This document shows positions 16,874 through 22,946 of a stretch of DNA of 64,000 bases, piece after piece. Both the position numbers and the translations under genes were made by a program. Below the pieces are notes generated by a model. It saw only the letters and a program-made list of their open reading frames with translations, did not search any database and was not told the origin of the DNA. Location: assembly GCF_022369475.1 (NCBI RefSeq), contig NZ_CP059600.1, forward strand, positions 434,001 to 498,000, given 5' to 3'. This DNA comes from Campylobacter sp. RM12651. GTDB lineage: Bacteria; Campylobacterota; Campylobacteria; Campylobacterales; Campylobacteraceae. Every line of letters begins with the position of its first letter. Position 1 is the stretch's first letter.

Positions 16874-16892
16874 TTAACATATATATATTAAA
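16874..16892 (+). promoter_or_regulatory. Operator-like site over the HTH gene promoter
   Basis: TTAACATATATATATTAAA includes a TATATT -10 like box and lies about 33 bp before the HTH gene ATG. Its inverted near-copy at 16,733-16,750 overlaps the divergent promoter. Probable target of the HTH protein itself. Confidence 0.45.
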
Positions 16893-16924
16893 CTATCATC
16901 ATATATCAAAAAAAGGAAAAAAAA

Positions 16925-17152
16925 ATGACAAAAGAAGATTTTCAACAAAAGCTAAAAGATTTGAAATTAAGTCTTACTGACTTTGCAAAACTTATAAACA
17001 CTCCTTACGCAACCGTGCAAAATTGGACTAGAGAAAATCACACGCCGCCTTCTTGGCTTGAGAGCTGGTTTGATAACTATGAGAAGGCAAAAAGTTTTGA
17101 TAGTGTAAAAGATGAAGTAATCAAATTAGCTAAATTATTTAATAAAGAATAG
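16925..17152 (+). CDS. Small Cro/CI-like HTH regulator
   Basis: A 75-residue protein that is almost entirely a helix-turn-helix domain: LSLTDFAKLINTPYATVQNW at about 15-34 is the scaffold-plus-recognition-helix pattern, followed by ENHTPPSWLESWFDNYEKAK, typical of small phage and plasmid regulators in Campylobacter and Helicobacter. ATG 16925 follows AAAAGGAAAA. It stands divergent from the leftward operon, with near-identical AT-rich sites over both promoters, so it probably represses both. Confidence 0.75.
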   Translation: MTKEDFQQKLKDLKLSLTDFAKLINTPYATVQNWTRENHTPPSWLESWFDNYEKAKSFDSVKDEVIKLAKLFNKE

Positions 17153-17162
17153 ATTTAATTCT

Positions 17163-17199
17163 GAATTTAAATTCTTTATTTTTTTAAGAATTTAAATTC
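17163..17199 (+). terminator. Repeated palindrome after the HTH gene
   Basis: GAATTTAAATTC occurs at 17163-17174 and 17188-17199. Each copy is self-complementary and the two can pair across a T-rich loop. A third partial copy lies at 17,261. Likely terminator of the HTH gene, though the T-run falls in the loop. Confidence 0.4.
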
Positions 17200-17329
17200 G
17201 CCACCCCACTTAAAAAAATCACATACCATACTAAAGTTAATAAACAATTAATTTTATAAAGAATTTAAATTTATTTTAAGGAAAAATTGGTAAAATACTT
17301 GTGTCTTTTGCTAAAGCTTAAGAGTTAAA

Positions 17330-17392
17330 GATGATTTAAAATTATTTTTAATTTTTGTAATCGCTTTACTTAAAACTTTAAAAAGTTTCTAA
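17330..17392 (+). pseudogene. Degenerate copy of the small hydrophobic peptide gene
   Basis: The frame at 17,330 ends VIALLKTLKSF then stop, matching IIALLRTLKKF of the peptide at 4439-4504, and the DNA keeps the same inverted repeat (GCTTTACTTA ... TAAGTAAAGC, about 17,363-17,399). No start codon is in frame; an ATG at 17331 is in another frame and hits TAA at its third codon, as expected after a small indel. A minus-strand TATAAT at 17,423-17,428 stands 25 bases from the hairpin, as in the first copy. Confidence 0.5.
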
Positions 17393-17472
17393 GTAAAGCA
17401 CAATTCAAAAAAACCTAAAAGCATTATAAACTTGCACTGCTTAGCTTTAGCTTAAGGCAAAATCAATCCAAA

Positions 17473-17491
17473 AAAACTGCGGTGCGGTTTT
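17473..17491 (-). terminator. Minus-directed stem-loop with T-run
   Basis: AAAACTGC (17473-17480) pairs with GCGGTTTT (17484-17491) with one wobble, and reading leftward seven T follow closely. It lies outside the antisense promoter of the degenerate toxin-like locus, so it might end an RNA coming from the right. Confidence 0.4.
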
Positions 17492-17908
17492 AATGCTTAT
17501 AAGAGTGAAAGCTTTTATAAGCAATTGGATGATTTAAATCTTTCAAAATTACGCTTAAAATCAAAAAACTTTACTAAAACATACTAAGATACTAATTTTA
17601 TATTTAAAACGATTTTAGATATGTTTTTGTTAATTTAAAAGCATATTTTATAAACTCGCCACATCAGATTTTTTTACACTTTTAAAATTCGCCGCCCCCC
17701 CCCACCGAAAGGAAAATTTTTATTTTTTTATGGTTTTTAACTTTAAAAATAAGTGTTTTCGCCGATTTGTGCTAGGTTTTTAGACAATTCTTTAGGATTT
17801 TTTTAAAAATTCTAATTTTTCTAAAAAATATTTTTGCTTTTTTTTGATGGATTTATGTTTTGTATTGAAAACTTTAATCTTTACAAAAATTATTTTTTTA
17901 GATTTTTT

Positions 17909-17937
17909 AGCACAATTTAGCACAATTTATAACACAA
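17909..17937. repeat. Tandem AGCACAATTT repeats, internal copy
   Basis: AGCACAATTT occurs at 17909-17918 and 17919-17928 with a weaker AACACAATAA after it. The same 10-mer occurs in inverse orientation three times at 22,650-22,680, right after the integrase gene, and once more at 22,729. This fits arm-type binding sites of a tyrosine integrase or another element-encoded protein. Confidence 0.5.
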
Positions 17938-18262
17938 TAATTTTTTTAATATTGCTAAAACTACGACTACATAAGCAAATAAACATTTTTATACTAATTT
18001 TTAGCTCAAATTCAGAAAATCAAAAACGAAAATTTTTAAACAAAAACAACTCAAAACACGCTCACTAATACTCATTGCCTAGAAGTGAAAAATCGTAAAA
18101 TCATAGGGGGCTATCTTGCCCATCGTAACAATTACCCCTAGCTATGCAAATAATCAATTCTTTTAAAAATTAGCCAATTTGTTTTAAAGCCAAGCAATCA
18201 TAAAAACAAAAAAAATATTTTTAAATGGGGCGACTTGAATTTGGATTTTGGGGCGATTTATG

Positions 18263-18295
18263 GCACTAAAATGAGTTTTTAGTTTTGGGTAATCT
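18263..18295 (+). promoter_or_regulatory. Phage-type promoter, copy E
   Basis: GCACTAAAATGA begins at 18263 and TAATCT lies at 18290-18295, 27 bp from the first G. It is directly upstream of the portal gene (ATG 18322). Confidence 0.6.
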
Positions 18296-18321
18296 TTTTA
18301 CAAAAAGATTAAGGCTTAAAA

Positions 18322-20046
18322 ATGAACCTAGATAAACTCAAAAAAATGTTTAAAGAAGCAAAAGAGATGAAATACGCTGAGCGTAAAGAATACGAGCAAA
18401 GCTGCGAGTATTATCACAACAATCAATTAAGTGATGAAGTTTTAGCAATCCTTAAAGAAAGAGGACAACCACCGCAAAGCGAAAACATATTCGCAATGCT
18501 TATAAATAAAGTGCTAGGCTATAAAAACCAAGAGCAATTAGACATACAGGTATTGCCTACGCAAGAAAGGAACAAAGACTTAGCGATTTTGCTTAGCAAT
18601 ATTTTAGAGAGTTTATTTGATTACGAGTGGCAAAAAGAAAGCAAAAAGCTTTTTTTAGACCTTGCGAATGGGGTGGCAGTCGCTAAGATATGGTGCGTGG
18701 CTAGTAAAACTACAAACAGATGGGGCGAACCTAACAAAGAGCTTCACATAAAACGCATTGACCCTAAAACATTTTTCATAGACCCTTATAGCAAGGAATA
18801 TAATGCAAAAGATAGCAGATATTTTCATCATATCCAACTAATCAGCCTTGATGAAGCTAAAAAGCTTTTTAAGGGCAAAATCACACCTAGTTGCGTAATA
18901 ACCAATAGCTATGGAAGTGAATTTGTGCGTATAGTTGAGACTTGGTATAAAGAAAACGACGCTTGGCACAGAACCTTTTGGAATAATGAAACGATTTTTA
19001 AAAGTGAAAAAAATGTTTTAAGCTTTAATAAAACGCCTTATGTGGTGCAAAAGTTTAATATAGATGAGAAAAACAATTTTTATGGCTTTTTAAGAACATT
19101 AAAGCCTGTATTAGACTTTATAAACTACGCAGAGAATAGAATGGCGAATATGCTAAATAGCACTAAGATTTTTTATGAAAAAAGTGCGGTAGATGACCCT
19201 GAAGAGTTCGAGCGTGGGGCTAGTATGGATAATGTGATTTTACCTGTGCGTGATGGAGCATTGTCAGGTAATAAGATAAGAGTGGATAATCAAGCACAAG
19301 AAATAAGCCAGATAGCTGCAAAAGTGAATGAGAAGCGTAACACAGCACAATTTCTAGTAGGTTTTAATAGTGAAATGCTAGGCTTTACAAATACTCGTGT
19401 AAGCACAGAAACCGTAATGCAGCGTAATCGTGCAGGTGTAATTAGCCTTGAACTTTATATGCAAAGCACAATAGCTTTACAAAAGAATATGGCGAGAATT
19501 ATGCTTGATTATATTCAGCATTATTTTGATACGGAGCAGGTTTTTAGACTTGTGGATAAAGAAAATTACGAAATATATTATCAAACAATTAACGAAGCAG
19601 TTCAAGAAAATGGCGTAGTAATCTATGAAAACGGAAAGCCTAAAATGAATAATGCAATTTCATTTGATAGATACGATATACAACTAACTACTAGAGCTGA
19701 TACAGACGCAAGTGAGCTTAAGTTTGCAACTTGGGGCGAAATCTTAAAGACTATTGCACCAATAGACCCGCAATTAGTCTATAAACTAATGCCAATGATG
19801 TTTAGCGATAGTGGGAATGCAACTTATAGAAAGGTTGCAAATATTATGCAAGAGCATATAGAACAAATGAGCCAAAACACCCAGCAAGACCCAAATGCCG
19901 ACTTTAATCAAGCTATGCAGCAACTAATGTTACAAGAAAAACAAGCCGACATTAATGTCAAAAAAGCAAAAACAGCCGAAAATATAGCTAAATCTCAATA
20001 TCATCTTAAAAAAACAGATAATCAAGGAGAGCGAAACGACCTTTAA
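18322..20046 (+). CDS. Phage portal protein, P22-like podovirus type
   Basis: A 574-residue protein matching the portal of P22-like phages: an N-terminal helical region (about 1-60, ending NIFAMLINKVLGYKNQEQ), a block with RKRIDPKTF-like strands (HIKRIDPKTFFIDPYSKEYNAKD at about 150), a wing with KTPYVVQKFN, the long central helix with SEMLGF and ETVMQRNRAG (about 345-380), and a Gln-rich C-terminal helix (about 515-560). Portals form the dodecameric ring for DNA entry and exit. It has its own promoter and terminator and stands alone: no terminase, scaffold or coat gene follows it. P22 portal is about 725 residues; this one is shorter. Confidence 0.8.
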   Translation: MNLDKLKKMFKEAKEMKYAERKEYEQSCEYYHNNQLSDEVLAILKERGQPPQSENIFAMLINKVLGYKNQEQLDIQVLPTQERNKDLAILLSNILESLFDYEWQKESKKLFLDLANGVAVAKIWCVASKTTNRWGEPNKELHIKRIDPKTFFIDPYSKEYNAKDSRYFHHIQLISLDEAKKLFKGKITPSCVITNSYGSEFVRIVETWYKENDAWHRTFWNNETIFKSEKNVLSFNKTPYVVQKFNIDEKNNFYGFLRTLKPVLDFINYAENRMANMLNSTKIFYEKSAVDDPEEFERGASMDNVILPVRDGALSGNKIRVDNQAQEISQIAAKVNEKRNTAQFLVGFNSEMLGFTNTRVSTETVMQRNRAGVISLELYMQSTIALQKNMARIMLDYIQHYFDTEQVFRLVDKENYEIYYQTINEAVQENGVVIYENGKPKMNNAISFDRYDIQLTTRADTDASELKFATWGEILKTIAPIDPQLVYKLMPMMFSDSGNATYRKVANIMQEHIEQMSQNTQQDPNADFNQAMQQLMLQEKQADINVKKAKTAENIAKSQYHLKKTDNQGERNDL

Positions 20047-20060
20047 ATAAGGCTTTTCGC
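20031..20060 (+). terminator. Terminator overlapping the portal stop codon
   Basis: GCGAAA (20031) pairs with TTTCGC (20055-20060), and CCTT with AAGG inside, giving an interrupted 10-bp stem. A T-rich stretch follows at about 20,063-20,080. It includes the stop codon of the portal gene. Confidence 0.65.
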
Positions 20061-20216
20061 ACCTTTTTTATTTTTTTTCTTTCGTTTAAGCAAAATTTAA
20101 GCTTCCCTAATATATTTTATTTATAAATTAAATTTAATATAATAAATTTAAATTTAAATTTTTAATTAGATAATATCTCTTTATTAGAATTTATTAAAAT
20201 TCAAATTCTCTAAATT

Positions 20217-20257
<41 letters not shown>

Positions 20258-20454
20258 AAAGCCCTATTTCATCGGCATTTTAGCATTCTTTAAGTATTTT
20301 TTAAGGAAATATATTTTCATTTTTACGATTTTAAAAATAAGCTAATTTTATTAATTATAAAGCATTTAAGCTATGTTTATATTAAAAATTTTTTTTGGAA
20401 ATTTATTTCCTAAGCATTTTTTAAGGATATATTTTTTATAATGATTTTTGTGAA

Positions 20455-20479
20455 TTTAATTCATCAAAGATGAATTAAA
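20455..20479 (+). promoter_or_regulatory. Perfect stem-loop in the predicted leader of the 20,564 gene
   Basis: TTTAATTCATC and GATGAATTAAA form an 11-bp perfect stem with an AAA loop. A TATAAT at about 20,437-20,442 would start an RNA near 20,449, placing the hairpin at its very 5' end. A 5' stem can stabilise an mRNA or be a regulator site. Confidence 0.45.
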
Positions 20480-20563
20480 AAGTTCTTTTACTTATTATTG
20501 TCAAAAAGGGAAATCATAATTTATTTTTTTATGTGAGCTGATTTTATTTTTTTATAAGGATAG

Positions 20564-21220
20564 ATGATGCTACAAAAAAGTGAATATATTCGTTTTGCTA
20601 CAAACTTAAACAATACGCAAAAACTATTGATGTTAGATGCGTTATTAGAATACAAGACAATAAAAACTAGAACCTTAGATTATTATGTAACTTTATTAGG
20701 CGTTGGTAAAAAAATGCTTATTGAATACTTAAAAGATTTATCAGAAAAGGGATTTATTGGCAGTTTAGATTATTCAAAAGATATTATTAAATTCAAAGTA
20801 TTAGATTTAGATTTTTCAATTTTTGAAGAAATTAAAGAAAATGCAAAGTTTGATTTTAATGAATTTATGAAATACATAGAGTTCAAGAAAGAATATTATG
20901 CAAAAAAAGGTGGAAAAAAGAAATTAGTTATTGGCAGCGAACAAATAAGAAAAACTGCTAATTTTTTGAACGCATTAAATGACTACGATTTAGCAACAGC
21001 TACTTTAGAAATGAGTATAACCTATGCGTGGATAAAACTACTACCTGAAAAGGCAAAAAACTATCTAATGCAAAAAAGAGCTGCAAATCTTAAAACACAA
21101 AATATCAGCATAAGCGAACTTATAAAAGCACCTAACAATACAATAATCCAAAACGGCGTGAAATACACTGCCATCTACACCACTAAAGGTTGGGAGATAG
21201 AGCAATGCGTAGCGAGTTAG
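20564..21220 (+). CDS. Winged-helix-like protein of unknown function
   Basis: A 218-residue soluble protein starting ATG ATG at 20564/20567 after AAGGATAG. Residues about 15-75 look like a winged-helix domain (LLMLDALLEYKTIKTRTLDY ... MLIEYLKDLSEKGFIGSLDY), the pattern of DnaD-like or other replication/regulatory phage proteins that begin with a helix-turn-helix and wing. A basic patch (KKGGKKK, about 117-123) and a helical domain follow. No firm family. It overlaps the next gene by 16 nt. Confidence 0.6.
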   Translation: MMLQKSEYIRFATNLNNTQKLLMLDALLEYKTIKTRTLDYYVTLLGVGKKMLIEYLKDLSEKGFIGSLDYSKDIIKFKVLDLDFSIFEEIKENAKFDFNEFMKYIEFKKEYYAKKGGKKKLVIGSEQIRKTANFLNALNDYDLATATLEMSITYAWIKLLPEKAKNYLMQKRAANLKTQNISISELIKAPNNTIIQNGVKYTAIYTTKGWEIEQCVAS

Positions 21221-21561
21221 TAGATTTATTAGACACTGCGATTATTCGTGCAGGACTTAATAAGCAAGAGATTTTAAGGCTTGAAAAAGCCTTGAAAAAT
21301 GTTTGTTATGTAGATGAGTTTATAGACAATATTTGTGCTGATAGTGATGAGATTGCTGGCTACAACATAAAAGCATATTCTTATATGTATTTTTTACATT
21401 ATCTTAAAAAGGATGCCGAGAAGGCGAGACTTTTTAAAGCTAAAGATATGTTTAAAAACGAAAAAATATTAAGCAGTAGTGATAAAAACTTAATTATGTT
21501 TGCGAAAAATACCTATGCAGATGAAAGCGAACAGCTTTTGTTTGTTTCTCAATATCTTTAA
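21205..21561 (+). CDS. Hypothetical element protein upstream of integrase
   Basis: A 118-residue helical soluble protein (MRSELVDLLDTAIIRAGLNK at the start) with several Cys and Tyr and no known motif. I choose ATG 21205, which has GGGAG eight bases upstream and overlaps the preceding gene by 16 nt; an in-frame TTG at 21190 would lie over that ribosome site. It ends 14 nt before the integrase gene, so the three genes probably form one operon. Confidence 0.6.
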   Translation: MRSELVDLLDTAIIRAGLNKQEILRLEKALKNVCYVDEFIDNICADSDEIAGYNIKAYSYMYFLHYLKKDAEKARLFKAKDMFKNEKILSSSDKNLIMFAKNTYADESEQLLFVSQYL

Positions 21562-21575
21562 AAAAAGGGGAAGCA

Positions 21576-22640
21576 ATGAAAGTTGTTAATAGAAACAATA
21601 AAATCTATATTCATTATACGAATAAAGAGAATAAAATCATTAGGTTTAGCACTAAACTAATTGCAAATAAAAGCAATTTAGCTTATGTAAAAGCAAACAT
21701 TTTTAAGCTAGTAAAAGACTACGAGTTAGATTTAAAGCTTTCAAAAGAAAGTTTTGAAGAGTATGTAAAAAGGTTTTTAAAAAGTAGCCAAGTTGGTAAA
21801 AAAGAAATTACCAATAAAAATAATGCAAGAATTTTTAGAAATCACATTATGCCATACTTTAAAACTTTAAAAGACTTAAATTACAAAAGCGTTAAAGATT
21901 TTATTGCAAGATTAAATGATAAAGATTTATGTGCTGAATTTAAAAAAGATATTGTAAATAGGCTAAGGCTTTTATGTGAAGAAGCTATAGAGTTAGGCGA
22001 TATAAAAACATTCGCCTTTCCGAAAACAAAATTCAAAGATTTAAGGGTAAAAGTAAGTATAAACGATAAGGTTTTAAGCGTTGAAGAACTTAAAACCTTG
22101 ATTAAAAATTGTAAAGATGATTTTTTAAAACAAATCATCATTGTCAAATGTTTCACTGGTATAAGGAATAGCGAACTGATTGCTTTAACTTGGGATTGTA
22201 TTGATTATGAGAATGAAAAAATCACAATTAAATATAATATCTCAAGTGGCAAAATAACCACCACTAAAACCAACAGAATTAGAGTGATTGATATGCTGCC
22301 ACAGGTTAAAATAGCTTTACAAATGCTAGAAACCCAACATAAATATAATGAAACCTATGTTTTAGCGAGTGCTAAAACAAAAAGGCGTTATATAAGTAGT
22401 AGTGCTTTAGTAAAAAGGTTTAAAGATTATTTAAAAGACAGCGAGTTTAGAGAACTAAAGTTTTATTGGACTAGGCATATTTTTGCCACTCTATGTTTAA
22501 GTAAAAATATTCCTATTGATTGGATTAGCAAAACTTTAGGTCATAGTAAGATAAACACAACTTTATCTTTCTATGCGACCTACATAGAAGATAAAGAAAA
22601 GATAGACGCAATAAAAAATGAGCTAAAAGCGTTGATATAA
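21576..22640 (+). CDS. Tyrosine recombinase / phage integrase
   Basis: A 354-residue site-specific recombinase. The N-terminus (about 1-60) is an arm-binding-like domain and is followed by a SAM-like core-binding domain (about 60-160). The catalytic domain has GIRNSEL with Arg197, the Lys hairpin around residue 230, TRHIFAT with Arg300 and His301, LGHSKINTT with His323, and FYATY with nucleophile Tyr333. The position usually held by His three residues before the second Arg is Tyr, a variant seen in other integrase groups. It has AAAAGGGGAAG before ATG and lies at the right end of the element, facing the host ccsBA gene. Confidence 0.93.
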   Translation: MKVVNRNNKIYIHYTNKENKIIRFSTKLIANKSNLAYVKANIFKLVKDYELDLKLSKESFEEYVKRFLKSSQVGKKEITNKNNARIFRNHIMPYFKTLKDLNYKSVKDFIARLNDKDLCAEFKKDIVNRLRLLCEEAIELGDIKTFAFPKTKFKDLRVKVSINDKVLSVEELKTLIKNCKDDFLKQIIIVKCFTGIRNSELIALTWDCIDYENEKITIKYNISSGKITTTKTNRIRVIDMLPQVKIALQMLETQHKYNETYVLASAKTKRRYISSSALVKRFKDYLKDSEFRELKFYWTRHIFATLCLSKNIPIDWISKTLGHSKINTTLSFYATYIEDKEKIDAIKNELKALI

Positions 22641-22649
22641 TGCTTTTAG

Positions 22650-22740
22650 AAAATTGTGCTAAATTGTGCTAAATTGTGTTTTTTAGTTTTATTTGCCTAG
22701 CTAGTAGGCAAATCAGCGTTTTAACATTAGCACAATTTTA
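22650..22740. repeat. AGCACAATTT / AAATTGTGCT repeat cluster next to integrase
   Basis: AAATTGTGCT is repeated at 22651-22660 and 22661-22670, with AAATTGTGTT at 22671-22680, and the inverse AGCACAATTT at 22729-22738. Position beside the integrase and the internal match at 17,909 suggest arm-type integrase sites. Confidence 0.5.
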
Positions 22741-22800
22741 AAAATTAAAAAACGCTAATTTTCCCTTTTTTTCAGTATCTCCGAATTGATTGTGAATTTG

Positions 22801-22825
22801 AAATAGGAATTTTAAATTCCTATTT
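22801..22825. terminator. Perfect inverted repeat, bidirectional terminator candidate
   Basis: AAATAGGAATTT (22801-22812) and AAATTCCTATTT (22814-22825) form a 12-bp stem followed by CTTTAAAA. It separates the element from the host ccsBA gene. Confidence 0.55.
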
Positions 22826-22946
22826 CTTTAAAAGTAATAGATAATAATTTAATCTAAATAATAAAAATTATTATTTATTGCTTTTGTTTAAATTTAGCTA
22901 ATTTTTTTTAGTTAAAATTTATCTTTAACAATCACAAGGAATAACA

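Larger units (their letters stand above)
17153..18321. other. 1.17-kb region without a convincing protein gene
   Basis: It holds the terminator-like repeats at 17,163-17,199, the degenerate toxin-like locus at 17.33 kb and a minus-directed stem with T-run at 17,473-17,491. It also has a run of nine C (17,695-17,703), scattered TCGCC/GGCGA motifs (for example near 17,197, 17,655, 17,689, 17,759, 18,230, 18,251), tandem AGCACAATTT at 17,909, an unusually GC-rich inverted pair near 18,105-18,145, and promoter copy E. A 74-codon frame at 17,844 has no ribosome site and looks spurious. Confidence 0.6.
22641..22946. other. Element-chromosome junction region (attachment site not resolved)
   Basis: After the integrase come three tandem AAATTGTGCT-type repeats (22,650-22,680), a 9-bp inverted repeat ATTTGCCTA/TAGGCAAAT (22,691-22,713), one AGCACAATTT at 22,729, and a terminator at 22,801. 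The ccsBA promoter region follows. No tRNA or other RNA gene end is visible here. The core site cannot be named because the left end of the element is outside the window. Confidence 0.5.

Noticed and set aside
17695-17703. Nine-C tract as a phase-variable switch of a gene
   Set aside because: No open frame of useful length passes through it on either strand, so it cannot switch a protein here. It is kept only as part of the noncoding region description.
17844-18068. 74-codon frame in the noncoding region
   Set aside because: No ribosome site, composition typical of translated AT-rich noncoding DNA, and it runs across the tandem AGCACAATTT repeats.
22780-22800. Possible end of a tRNA or tmRNA at the right junction as attachment site
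   Set aside because: No T-arm, acceptor stem or CCA end could be found in 22,641-22,946.
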